This document shows positions 1 through 10,290 of a stretch of DNA of 64,000 bases, in pieces (position 1 is the first letter of the stretch; each line of letters starts with the position of its first letter). Both the position numbers and the translations under genes were made by a program. The stretch is from Acheta domesticus (taxonomy: Eukaryota; Arthropoda; Insecta; Orthoptera; Gryllidae): NCBI GenBank assembly GCA_031308135.1, contig JAHLJT010009436.1, forward strand, positions 162,561,683 through 162,625,682, read 5' to 3'. A model generated the notes under the pieces. The model was not told the DNA's origin. It saw nothing but the letters and a program-made list of their open reading frames with translations, and ran no database searches.

Positions 1-488
1 GAAATTACATGCAAAGAAAATATAGCATTTGAACAATCTTTCCTTCAAAACACACATTTTACATAAGTGTCTAATTAGTGAAATATGTTACGACAGGCAA
101 ATATTTTAACAACACTCCTTTCACCTTAATCTAATTTATTACTACAATATATTTATGTCTCAGGATATTAACAAAGCGCATTTCTTCAAAACTAAACAAG
201 ATTTCAACTAAAGTTTATTTTAGAAAAAGAGTTTTTCTGCCAAAAATTCGCCGCTTCCCGGCGCAGAATTAAAAGATTTCCCCCCCCTTAAGACGTGCGA
301 GAAAGTAAATTAGAGGGTAATCACTAATCAATGCTTCGACTAGACCTCATTCGTTTATTAATCTACGTAATTCTAAAGTTTAATTCCACAAAATTGATTT
401 TTACTGCCATTACTCGATTGAAATAGATTTTTATTTTAGGATTAAAGTCCATTTCAAAAATTAATTTTGTCAAATATGATTCAACAGG
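1..488. other. AT-rich sequence without a recognised gene
   Basis: AT-rich with no convincing open reading frame. The only part I can relate to anything else is the 3'-end fragment of the dispersed satellite-bearing element at about 214-312, listed separately. Confidence 0.6.
214..312 (+). mobile_element. Degenerate 3'-end fragment of the dispersed ~300-bp-module element
   Basis: The stretch with TTTTTCTGCC.AAAATTCGCCG, then GGCGCAG.ATTA and a terminal GAGAAAGTAAA matches the conserved 3' end of the full copies (compare 63150-63253: CCGCCGAAAATT, CGCGCAGCATTACATAACTTTCC, GGGAAAGTAAA). The terminal palindrome of full copies is eroded. This is a matching pattern read by eye. It could be chance in AT-rich DNA, but the order of the three submotifs argues against that. 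Confidence 0.45.
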
Positions 489-1130
489 CAGTTCTTGACA
501 TTACCATCGCCACCACTACCATCACCAGTTGATACTGTCACCTAACTGTCACCTTCTGCTACCTTCTGATACCGCAACCATGATTTGACACCGCAACCAC
601 CAGTAGACACCATCACAAATTGATGTCGCCACTATCACTTGACACTGCAACTTATGACAACTTCACATGACAGCTTCGGCCCCAATTGAATCCTCAACCC
701 CCACTTGTCAATGCTATGACCGCTACGCGCCACTTGACATCACCAACATCACGTGACACTTCCACCACCTTTTGATATCGCCCCTACCAGTTGACGCCGT
801 TCACCACCACTTGATATCGCTACCATCACTTGATATCGCTACCATCACTTGGTACCGCTACTATCAGTTGATGGCGCTACCATTACCTGAAGCCGCTACC
901 ATCAATTGATACCACTACCATCATTTGATACCGCTACCATCACGTGATGCTGCTACCTTCACTTGACACCGCAACCACCAGTAATCACCGCAACCGCTAC
1001 GTGACATCGCAACTGCCACTTGACAACGCCACCAGCATCACCACCATCACCTCCTCTTTCTCCCTCCCTCCTCTTACAACTCTTATTTTCCGCATTGCTG
1101 CCACCTTTTCACACACCACCTCTAAGTGAC
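487..1130. repeat. Minisatellite with 19-bp period, degenerate at the edges
   Basis: Units of the type TTGATACCGCTACCATCAC recur at 811, 830, 849, 868 and 887, exactly 19 bases apart, and continue with more variation to about 975. The flanks (about 487-780 and 975-1130) keep the same ACC/ATC/TTGA vocabulary with broken phase, so the array is old outside a younger core. It stops at the left border of the large duplicated block and is absent upstream of the second copy. Confidence 0.85.
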
Positions 1131-1596
1131 ACCATCCATCGCCACCACCAAGTCCAATCCACCTCCATCCCTCCTCCCCTCCCTGCCCACTCGCACTCTT
1201 CCCATCCGCCATTGCTGCGGGCATGCGTTCCGCGTTTCCAAGCCGCTCCTCCCGCAAGCCCATTCCCAGCGGCGGCGCGGAGCCGCAGCTGACGGCGTGA
1301 CGTCACGGAGCGGCCCGCTGCACATACACGTCCGCCGCGCGCAGGGCGATCCATCTCAGGCGGGGCGGCAGTAATGCGGCACGCCCCACGCCCTCCCCAT
1401 CCCCTCCCCCCCTCCCTCGCGGCCGCCGCGCCACGCGCGCGCACGCCAGCACCACGCGCGCCCCGCCCGCCCCCGTCCACCCGCCGCGTGCCACCCTCCG
1501 CAGCCGCAAACCCTACCACCACCGCCGTCTCCACTGCCCGAGCAACCTTCGCTATTCTTTGTCCTCACTTTTTGGGCCCGTCTCTTTTTTGCAGCT
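1131..1596. promoter_or_regulatory. CpG-rich islet with a perfect CRE palindrome
   Basis: A GC-rich, CpG-dense segment inside otherwise AT-rich DNA. It holds GTGACGTCAC at 1297-1306 with the full TGACGTCA core (1298-1305), the consensus site of CREB/ATF-type factors. The site is unchanged in the second copy at 49367-49374. No TATA box or coding exon follows. Promoter or enhancer function is inference only. The pyrimidine-rich strand opens long frames (such as 1374-1613) that I regard as compositional. Confidence 0.35.
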
Positions 1597-2244
1597 ACCG
1601 GTCGGGAGCTTAGAGCTTGTCCCGGCTGAGGCGGTGCCCCCGCTGGTGGCAGATACCTGGTTGAGGGAAAAACCCCGCTAGTCGATGGTAGTTACCGGGA
1701 TATAGGGCTCAGTGCATCAATCTGATGTCACTGTAGTCCCTCTGACCGGGAGGTCCTACGCGTCCACTCCCGACGGTGTGGACATAAACATATTCGACAT
1801 AAACTTGTCAGCTAGGTCGAATTCAGTTGCTATCTGGAGGAGAATTCTAGCGGCCGGTGCTCTGATTGGTAATTTTCCGTGGTTTCTCCGATCAACACCA
1901 GGCGAATGCCGGAGTAGTACCCTAACAAACGAGCCACGGACCGCGCGCAATCTTTCCTTCCTCTTCCTTGTCCTATCATCTCCTCTTACACACACACCCA
2001 CACACACTTACACTAACAGGCACTACACTACCACACATGCCGGGAAACCGGTCGGGAACTTACAGCTTCTCCCGGCTGGGGCGGTGCCCCACTGGTGGGA
2101 GATACCTGGCTGAGGGGAAAACCCCGCTAGTCGACGGTAGGTCGGCGCCAACTCTCGCCATCGATCCAAAGATCATCGCCACCTCCCGAGAAAACACTCA
2201 CTACGCTTACGGGACTGATCCAAGCAGTTGACGCGCCCGGAAAC

Positions 2245-2275
<31 letters not shown>

Positions 2276-2400
2276 GACGGCGCCGGATCTCACCATCCAG
2301 CGGGGGAAGATCACCGCTGCCCCAAGAGAAAAAAACACGCACTACACTTACCAATGACCTCTGTAGACGCGTCCGAAATTACGAACAAAATCAATCAATC
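1597..2400 (+). mobile_element. tRNA-headed SINE (family A) flanked by two partial copies
   Basis: A three-part nest. Bases 1597-1691 repeat the middle module (ACCGGTCGGGAGCTTA, GGCGGTGCCCC, AACCCCGCTAGTCGA). A near full-length unit follows from about 1696 (GGCTCAGTGCATCAA head resembling a pol III A box, then the module with GGAGGAGAATTCTAG and GGTTTCTCCGATCAACACC) to the AATC-repeat tail ending near 2275. A 3' partial copy occupies 2276-2400 with its own short AATC tail. The B-box region here is damaged, reading TCCACTCCCGACGG where other copies have GGTTCGAGTCCC. No protein is encoded; frames through it are shadows. Confidence 0.75.
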
Positions 2401-3348
2401 TTTTGTAGCTTTTATTTCTATTGTTTCCATCGTTCGTGTTCATCATCCTTGTCGACTGTCCCTTCACACGTCCTTGCGAATTGACGCGGCCCACTGACTC
2501 TGTCATCCCCCTTCATATCACCTCAGCCGTTCACTCCTGCCCACAGTTCCTACCTGTTGTGGAAACCCATTCCATCCTCACTGCCCGTTGCATCGATCCG
2601 TCGTCACGGCACATGACATTACCGGTTCACTTCCACTTGCTGTGCCCTTCCATCTTTGCATTTCTCCCAGTTCTTTTTCCGTTCCCTTCTACCATACCCA
2701 ACGTCTCTACCAATCTATTCTCTCTGTTCTACCCTTATACACGTGAATTTGTTCGTCTTCTTTGTCCCTACTCTTTATTTATACCCTTCATCCTTGTCCT
2801 TCACTCCTGCTCAGCGTACTTGACATTCCCCTGTCCTGGCCTTCGTCAACGCCCGTCACATACTGACGTACGCAATTTTTATAAGAGGATATTGCATGTT
2901 TGGAGCCAAGACACTAGAGAAGACGGTATGACTACGACTGATGGTGTGTCTATGACTCACAGATTTAGATTTTAAAAATATTTCTGTTGACGACAGACAT
3001 TAAATCTGTTCTGAGAGTAATTTGTCATAGACGCCTTGGGTATTGAAGTGCTCTTTAACCTTATACACTAACATTTATAATTTACAAAAGGTATGACCTA
3101 TTTAAATGAAATAGAAGTGAGAAATTGAAAAAGGCTAAAAATATTCATGAAAACGAACAGAATTGTGACAGTTTTTATTTCATTTTTAAATATATTTTGA
3201 CAACTAGGTCATCAAAGATGTTTCCACAATATTTTACATGGAATTAGTTTATTAAATTAAATTATATTTGGTCAATGTATTTCGAACAGACTATTATTTA
3301 TTACAAAAAAATAAATAAATAACTCGGGTAATTGTGCATTTATTGTAG
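2401..3348. other. No gene recognised; moderately pyrimidine-rich then AT-rich
   Basis: Bases 2401-2960 are rich in C and T with scattered start codons and a 184-codon frame without any recognisable domain. From 2960 on the sequence is AT-rich. The segment is retained in copy 2 (50405-51363) with only small changes. I see no splice-framed exon or repeat with a clear border. Confidence 0.5.
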
Positions 3349-3391
3349 TAGCAACACATTCGAGGATATGACTTTCCTCATCATCAGGCTA
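3349..3391 (-). ncRNA. Degenerate hammerhead-ribozyme-like motif 1
   Basis: On the minus strand: TAGC, then CCTGATGA, a stem-loop TGAGGA-AAGTCATA-TCCTC, then GAATG followed by GCTA. This matches the hammerhead layout helix I / CUGAUGA / helix II / GAAA, with helix I formed by TAGC and GCTA. The expected GAAAC reads GAATG, so catalysis is probably lost. Hammerheads of this layout are known from Penelope-like retroelements; linking this copy to them is inference because no reverse transcriptase lies nearby. Confidence 0.4.
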
Positions 3392-3885
3392 AAATAAAAT
3401 ATTGAAAAAAAAATCATTGAATGAAAAAGAATTCATGACAATTTTATATTTTCAATGAGAAATCAATTAATGATTACCCAATATAAATCATATGAAGGAA
3501 CATGTAGGCAGGATAAATGGTCATGCTAGTTTGTTTGGCTGTTTCTCATGATGTGAACTTTCATAATATCTACTTAACTTCCCACGCACAGCAAAGGTAT
3601 GTATCTTCATTCTTTATAATTCAATATCATATAAATTATTTACAAGGGAAAAAATAACAAACCATAAGAATAATACGAATACAATTCTGGTAGTGCTATT
3701 ATATACATTAATAAGTATTTAAAAAAATTTTTTGTTTTGTTGGTTTTCGAGCACAATTGAATATAATTAGCCTTTTGCGTTTAATTAGCGTTTAATTTGC
3801 AATAATTAGCGTTTCAATATCTATATATTGAAACGTTCCTCTTTAGAGTTCATTTCAACAATGTTTTATGGGTGGGAGATGTAAT
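3392..3885. other. AT-rich sequence with no gene recognised
   Basis: Lies between two minus-strand hammerhead-like motifs and may be part of the same decayed retroelement end. Contains the six bases TAGTTT at 3527-3532, the target of a 40-bp insertion in the second copy. No coding signal is seen. Confidence 0.4.
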
Positions 3886-3927
3886 CGTTGTTCGCGAATG
3901 GGCTCTGGGTTTTGACACATTCATCAG
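3886..3927 (-). ncRNA. Degenerate hammerhead-ribozyme-like motif 2
   Basis: On the minus strand CTGATGA is followed by a longer helix II (GAATG pairing with CATTC around an ACCCAGAGCC-containing loop), then CGCGAACAACG where CGAAAC is expected. The order of conserved boxes fits a hammerhead, but the GAAA box is one base short, so this is a relic at best. It lies on the same strand as motif 1, about 500 bases away. Confidence 0.35.
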
Positions 3928-4887
3928 AAATACACACACATTGAAATATAAAGAACCTGGACAATACTTTATTTTACATCGATTCATACACTCGGTGTGA
4001 CACTTCTCCACTTTTCTAATATTAACTGCTAACAAATCACAACCACACCTCCTTTTTATTTTTAAAACACTAGACCATACACAAAGGGAAAGAAAACCTG
4101 GCATTTATTGGGCGATTCACTTAGCTTCCAGGCGAGGCGCAGTCCCCCCTCCAGATCGGCATTACTCGGCTGCACTCGGTCTGTGCCGTTACCCGGAGCC
4201 ACGACCGGACGACGCTGCTTGCAACTCGGGGCCCACACGCCCCTGTACAATTCTCCCTCCAAAACACTTTTCTTCCAAGCACTATTTATGTTTATTTTGT
4301 CCATCCCTTTCACACTGTCTAGTTGGTGGACCCGCTGCTCATCAACACTCAGTTTCCCGTCCTCACCGAACGTTTTATAATCACATGTCCCGACACGTGG
4401 CGAGACTAGCTTCCCCTGATACTTCGTACTTGCTCTATTCTCTATAATTCGAACTCCGATTAGCTGTCGTACATTCATCGTATTCATCTATACACTGTTA
4501 TTACTATGTCCACTGTCCAACATTACACTTCACGTTTCCTCAGTCCCTAGATTACGATCCAAAATCACTCCAGCTCACGTGTCCGTCCGTCTCTTACCGA
4601 GTTCTCTTACTCACTGACTCATTCCATGCCCGCGCTCCCGCTGCAGGCGCGCTCTCCTGACCCGTTCAGAACGGGTCAAACGGCAACGGACATAACTGCC
4701 GCGCTATTTGAATAGGATCGGCCGTCGCTTCATTTTGCTAAACGTATTATAATAATAATATTATAAAATTCGTTTCAATATACATATATAAATATATAAT
4801 GTGTAATGTTTATACATAGTTTTAATATGCAATTGTAATTATCATTGTTGACAATATTTGTAATAACCGTGTTGTTAAACTTGTCCA
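3928..4887. other. Unclassified segment between hammerhead-like motifs
   Basis: Contains a 141-codon minus-strand frame at 4062-4487 with no recognisable domain; its full length is not kept in copy 2. The sequence may be the body or 3' region of a decayed retroelement, but I cannot name it. The region after 4735 is very AT-rich with TAATAATAATATTAT runs. Confidence 0.35.
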
Positions 4888-4927
4888 GCCCTGATGATGG
4901 AGTAATAATAAACTCCGAAACGTCGGC
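4888..4927 (+). ncRNA. Hammerhead-ribozyme-like motif with intact core (copy 1)
   Basis: The order is GCC, CTGATGA, helix II (GGAGT / ACTCC closing an A/T loop), CGAAAC, GTC, GGC. Helix I pairs GCC (4888-4890) with GGC (4925-4927). The cleavage triplet would be GTC, just after ACGT. Helix III would be only A-U plus C-G with no loop, so a single molecule could hardly fold it; two molecules could pair through the palindrome ACGU. Minimal hammerheads acting as dimers have been described for Penelope-like elements. All core bases (CUGAUGA, GAAA, GUC) are present and are identical in copy 2. Confidence 0.6.
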
Positions 4928-5367
4928 AAACTGACATGGCTTATTATTTTGGACCAAAACCCGTGAACCCGCAAATGGAATAATGTAACATCAACATAAA
5001 ACATAGAAACGTAGTTTCGTACAAACTAAAGTTAAGATAAAGAGTACTATCCAAAGGAAACCTTCTGAAAGAATCCCCTAGCAGCGAATCCCCTAGCAGC
5101 AACGTTTGCATCGGTGCTTGCAGAGCGTGTTCATTGAGCTTCCAATGCACCATTCAGTTTAGATGACATCTCTGCGCAAGAAGCAATACCTTGATCGATG
5201 ATGAGCAGGGGCGGGTGCACGCGATTGCACTGCGCGCTCGCTGTGGCGTGTCGCAAAACAAACCGTCACGGGCAGCGGCGGCATCCTTGACGGGTGCAGC
5301 AAGGCCCGAGGGAGCGCTCAGCCTCGAAATCCGCGCCACTGGCTGCACGCGCTGCCCCGCCGCCACC
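4928..5367. other. No gene recognised
   Basis: Mixed composition, turning GC-rich from about 5190. Frames here continue into the pyrimidine-rich array downstream and look compositional. Conserved in copy 2 at 53021-53458. Confidence 0.5.
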
Positions 5368-5925
5368 GCACCTGCCGCTGCTCACTCCATTTCCCCTCTT
5401 CGTCCCTCCCTTCGGTTGTCCATCTATTCACTTACCTCTCTCTCTCTCGCTTCGTTTATCCCTCTCTTTCTCGCTCTCATCAACCGTCATTGTCTCCCAC
5501 TGCACCTGCCGCCGCTCACTCCATTTCCCCCTCTGCGTCTCTCCCTGCGGTTGTCCGTCTCTCCATTTACCTCTCACTCGCTTCATTCATTCCTCTCTTT
5601 CTCGCTCTCGCGCTCGTCAACCGTCATTATCTCCCTTTATCTCATTTCTCTTTACCTCCCATTGTCACTTCATCTCTGTCTCTTCACCTGTTCTCTGTGT
5701 CACTTCGTATTTGTCTCACTTCATCTCGCTCTATCTCACTTTATCTCGCTGTCGCGCTTTACCTCGCTCTGTCGCACTTGATCTCGTTCTGTCTCACTTT
5801 ATCTCGTTGTCCCACTTTATCTCGCTCTGTCGCACTTTACCTCGCTCTGTCTCTCTTTATCTTACTCCGTCTCACTGTATTTCGCTGTGTCTCGCTTTAT
5901 CCCTCTCTTGTCTCTATGATGGCGC
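5368..5925. repeat. Pyrimidine-rich tandem arrays: 134-bp unit x2, then ~20-bp units
   Basis: CACCTGCCG begins at 5369 and again at 5503, opening two 134-bp units that share CTCACTCCATTTCC, TTGTCC and CTCGTCAACCGTCATT-like stretches. From about 5690 a shorter unit of about 20 bp takes over, of the type CTCACTTTATCTCGCTCTGT. The strand is almost purine-free, which opens spurious frames of 160-230 codons in all three phases. Copy 2 has two more 20-bp units, showing recent length change. Confidence 0.85.
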
Positions 5926-6094
5926 CGCAGTGTCGATGGTTTTCGACCTTACATTGCGGAATTCCGTTGTCTTTCTACATTAAAGGAGATGGGTGAAATG
6001 GGATTACGAGATCACCGTGTCGGCCTAACTTGAGAAAGGGCGTGATTGAAGAGGGGGAGGAAACATTTTTTTATTTAATAGATAATTATTATAC

Positions 6095-6098
<4 letters not shown>

Positions 6099-6136
<38 letters not shown>
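6099..6136. repeat. (TA)n microsatellite
   Basis: An uninterrupted TA run of about 38 bases. The matching site in copy 2 (54240-54272) has a slightly different length and flank. Confidence 0.95.
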
Positions 6137-6139
<3 letters not shown>

Positions 6140-7940
6140 CAATACTTTTTTTAACTATGTGGCTGGGCTGAAGGCCTTTAAGCCATTACAATACACACAT
6201 CCTAACGCGTTATAACCTTTTGAATTCTGGCATTCACCCCGAATGGTCTCTTTATCGCATCAAAAGGAAAGGAGACCTTAAGGTACGGGTGAGGAAAAAC
6301 ACATGAAGGGGGGAAAACCTGCCGTCAGAAGACGAGTACGTGCTAATCTACTAGATTTTTTCTGAACTATTTATTCATTTATTTATTTATTTCGTGGCGT
6401 GGTCATCTTCTACATCCAGTCTTTGGCCTCCTCAGTCCCGGATATCAAACAGCGCCACAGAAGATCGCTCACACAAAAAATAAATAAAAAACAATAAGAA
6501 ACATCTGACCAAGGCGAGCTGTTGCTCCGACGAGACCAAGGACTAAATTATCGGCTGCGAACCCCCGACGAATGTATGTTGCAACATGCATTCATGTTTA
6601 TTTTTTATTCTTAAACATTTATAGCATTGTTTTATTAATGCACGTTTTAAACTAGAAATATTAATGTTTATCGTGAGAGTAAATTTAATGCCAATATCTT
6701 CATTCGTATTAAGTCAATGCAGTATTTTTTATGAAAGCGTGAAGCGTACAGATGGCAATGATTCTCATGCAGTGCTTACAATGCTCACTTCTTTTACCAC
6801 AGAGTGACATTGGAGAATATAGTTTGAACCTTTTCCTAGAAATGCACTTTGTAACATCGAGGTTAATAAATCAACCATTAAAAAACGATTCAAAAGGAAC
6901 TGCCGTGAAAGAGATTTCTTTGTAGTTATTCCTCTACAAAACCTTTGAAGATCGTAGGTTGCATATAAGTTTATTATCTCGAGTTGTTTTGCCTATGGTA
7001 AGGTCTTATTTAGTAATACAAACATAAAGACGATCATAAAACACAACATTTATATTACAACTTCTCTGCCATATGTCACACAAAGGTTATAACTGTTTTT
7101 GTGCATGAAGAAATAGACGTACAACTGTATATGGAATATGGGGACTAAAAATTGAGTATCAATAAGAATTCGGACCAGTCAAAATTCTAAAAAGATCGTT
7201 TTATCATCAAATACTTTAGCAGTGTTCATATTCACACATATTAAAATGATTCATGAATGTTGTAGAATTATACATTTTGAATTTCGTATTTCCAAGGACG
7301 GTCAAAGATATTAATTCATTTTCAATATAGTAGAACCTTAACTTACCTTCCGTGGATCCAACATACTATCGTTTCTGAAAATCAAAATAAGTTGTGCTCT
7401 ATCATTTGCGCTATTTCTGGTGATTTATGAATCAAGCATACAATCTAATACATCACATTTTGATTATTTGTTGAGAAGAACTTACTAGCACCCTTAATTA
7501 TGACCTTGTGTCGTTGCTCATCTCATAAGCTTCTAAATGTGTTCGACTGACTGGCTGTTCGTGGCCTGTCGACATTTTATAGAGTCGCTCGAGAGCGTGC
7601 GTGCGTTAGAATGCAACCGCAGTAGTCGAGTTTCATTGTCGGTTCTGTTAGAAAACGCGTTCTCTGCCTGACGTCAACTTCCCCGCCTCCGTGCTGCTAC
7701 CTGCCGCAGGGTTTTCCACTTAGCGTTTCGCGTTTGTCTGCTCCCCCCCCCTCAGACCCAACCCGCGGCACTCCGCGTCGCATCGCCTTTGCCTGAGGGG
7801 CACAATGGGTCGAAAGAGATGGGCAGGAAAAACAAAACCTTTTTTAAAAATCAGTGGGTACAAGTCTGTTACAAGGGTAGGTAATTGCGAATTCGTAAGA
7901 GAAGCTTCGAAGATTGGGAGGACTTAGGTTCAACGGAGGA
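6137..7940. other. AT-rich sequence with a short GC-rich patch; no gene recognised
   Basis: Mostly AT-rich. At 6370-6400 an (ATTT)n-like run precedes GTGGCGTGGTCATC, possibly a retroelement tail on the minus strand. A GC-richer patch at 7500-7810 contains a perfect TGACGTCA at 7669-7676, also kept in copy 2 at 55799-55806. A 63-codon minus-strand frame there has no family resemblance. Confidence 0.4.
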
Positions 7941-8420
7941 CTGATAGATTTCTCATTAGTCCTGTAAGTATAGTCTGTTTTTGCTCGGTAGGTGGCGGTG
8001 GTCTTTCCCCGCTGGATGACGAGATCCGGCGCCGACCTACCGCCGGCTAGCGGGTTTTCCTCTACCAGGTATCTCCAACCAACGGGACACCGTCCCAGTC
8101 GGGACGAACCCTAAGATCCCAACCGGTCTCCTGACATGTGTGGCAGTGTAGTGCATGTTTGTGTAAGGGATTGAAGGTAGGACAAGGAAGAGGAAGGCGT
8201 GGTCAGTGACCCGTTTGTTTGGTACTACTTCAGCCTTCGCCTGGTATTGATCGGAGAAGCCACGGAATACTACCGATCAGAGCAGCCGGCCGGTAGAATT
8301 CTCCTCCAGAGAGCGACTGAATTTGGCCCAGCTGGCAAGCTAGTGTCCAAATCCTGCTACCGTCAGGACTCGAACCTGGGACCACGCGTTCAGATGCCCA
8401 GAACGATCTTTCTCGCTCAG
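7941..8420 (-). mobile_element. SINE family A, minus strand, with internal 26-bp deletion
   Basis: Reads on the minus strand from the head (CTGAGCGAG, then the B box inside CAGGTTCGAGTCC at about 8372-8384) through CGGCCGGCTGCTCTGATCG and AGACCGGTTGGGATCTTAG to the 3' module GGCGCCGGATCTCG. The AATC tail and the GTTGACGCGCCC tail motif are lost. Relative to copy 2 it lacks 26 bases between A and B boxes (junction near 8393), so copy 2 preserves the older state here. Confidence 0.75.
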
Positions 8421-9299
8421 TAGTGGATATTCCACAGCATCTACATTGCGGGGGCGGACAAAGCTGTCACCTGTATGAGCGACCCTGGCGCACGCTGCTG
8501 TGTTCGCATATTTTCGACGAAGTGTTTTCGAATTGATGAGAAATCAGGGGATATTCAGTCATACTTATTGTAAATCCTATTATCATTTATTACTAATTGT
8601 ATATTTAAAGTTGGATGATGGGATACCTGTAATAGGAAACTTGTTTCAACTGATTACAGAATTGAAGGGCCCGGCTCTAGAAAATAGTATGCCACATTTC
8701 CCTCAGAATTAAGATAATTGTGCAAACATATTCGGTCTATCGATTATTAGAATTTGTGAATCTGGTATAAAAAATTGTAAGTTTTACTACGTAAACATCT
8801 GCTCTGAACTCAGTGGCGAGGGACGGCGACTTGAAATTTTTGTTTTTATTTCTCGAGATTAACGAGGTGTAACATAGAACTATCTAAAGGGAAACCCTTC
8901 ATTTCTATTCATGTAATGGATATAATGCAAACATACATCCTACATCATATATAAAACATTGTTTAAATTGTGAGCTCTTCAAATTCATTCTGGATCGTTT
9001 CAATGCTCGTTGTTTCAACGCACGTGTGTTTCATGAACATTAACATTTCGCTTATTAGACGTGATTTTATTCTGCATGCGCATTCTGTTCGCCTCTTTGT
9101 TTGCATTCTAACGCGCGCACCGGCACTGGAGCGTGCACTTGCGACGCGCGCGCGCATTCAACGGTTTGTGCCGCCTCCAAATAAGAGAAGCGAGCGCCGT
9201 TCGCGCGCACTGTGCCGCGCGGCGGGGCCGAGGCCTGCAGCCGCCACCTGCAGCTCTGCCACGTCGAGCGGCGCGCGGGCGCTGTACGAACTCTGGCTT
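8421..9299. other. No gene recognised; AT-rich then GC-rich
   Basis: AT-rich to about 9065. After that, runs of GCGCGC-type sequence and CpG appear at the entrance to the GC-rich array. Retained in copy 2 (56578-57455) with scattered substitutions. Confidence 0.5.
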
Positions 9300-10290
9300 T
9301 ATGAACGCCCCCGCGTGCTTCGGTCCCGGCCCCAGACCGCGCCGCTGCAAACCGCCGCCCCCACGCCACAGCACTCTCACCGCTTCCACCTCGGCGCCCG
9401 TTCCCTCTACCCTCCACGCCGTCCCGACGTTTCCCCCGCGTCCTTCGGCGTGGGCCCGAGACCGCAATACCGCCGCCACGTCACGGCCCCAGCGCCCCTG
9501 CAGCCTCCCCGCTCCTATTGCGGCCCTTGCCCCTCGCGTTGCCTCCGCCAACCGTGCCGCCCGCGACGTTTCCCCCGCGTCCTTGGGCCTTAGCCCGAGA
9601 CCGCGCTACCGCCCCCACTCCCAGCCCGGACCCACCAACTCCCAGCGTCGCCTTTGCCCCTCACACCACTTCCGCCTACTGTGTCCCCCACGCTTCACCG
9701 GCGTGTTTCGGCCTTAGCCCAGGGCGGTGGCCCCGACGCCAGGATCCCAGCCCCTGCAGCCTCCCCGCTCTCACTCCGGATGTAGCTGCCACTCGCACCC
9801 GTGTCGTCCTCGCCGCACCCACCACCTCCACCGACCATGCCGGCCCGCACGCTTCCCCACGCGTGCTTCGGCCCCGGCCCGAGACTGCGCTGGCGAAGCC
9901 GACCCAAGCCACGGCCTCCCCGCTCTCAGCCCGAACCCACCAACTCCCAGCGTCGCCTGTGCCCCTCACACCACCTCCGTCTACTGTGACTTACCCCACG
10001 TGTGATTCGGCCTTAGTCCCATATCGCGCTGCTGCCGACGCCCCCGCGCCACGGCCCCAGCCACCCCTGCAGCCCTCCCACTTTTAGCCCGGCTCCACCA
10101 CCTGCCAGCGTCGCCTTTGCTCCACCCACTACCTTCCCCCACCACGCCGTCCTTGACGCTTTCCCCGCATCGCCCCACATCGCGCTGCTACTGCCGCCCC
10201 CACCCCCAAGAACCCTGCAGCCTCGTCGCACCTCTCCCCCCCCCCCAGTGCCTGCGGCCACCTCATCTTCAACCAAGATCTTCCCACCGT
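9300..10290. repeat. GC-rich diverged tandem array, units 127-155 bp
   Basis: A recurring core of the type CGTGCTTCGGCCCCGGCCCG, usually followed by AGACCGCGCTACCGCC, starts near 9308, 9435, 9573, 9700, 9855 and 9998, giving unit lengths of about 127, 138, 127, 155 and 143. Each unit also has a CACCANCTCCCAGCGTCGCC or CCCTGCAGCCTCCCCGCTC block. The array opens long frames on both strands (up to 207 codons) rich in Pro, Ala and Arg; these are composition effects. In copy 2 the array is at 57460-58440 with the same unit order. Confidence 0.75.

Noticed and set aside
4062..4487. 141-codon minus-strand frame as a possible gene
   Set aside because: No recognisable domain, and the duplicate keeps only 84 codons with indels in between.
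5191..5983. Open frames of 168-229 codons (and 162-286 at 53291-54167)
   Set aside because: They lie in a purine-poor tandem array, are open in three overlapping phases, consist mostly of Ser/Leu/Pro and change length with array units between the duplicates.
8970..10087. Overlapping frames of 116-207 codons on both strands in GC-rich DNA (and 57126-58315)
   Set aside because: Pro/Ala/Arg-rich translations of a tandem array on both strands; indels between duplicates shift the frames with no sign of constraint.
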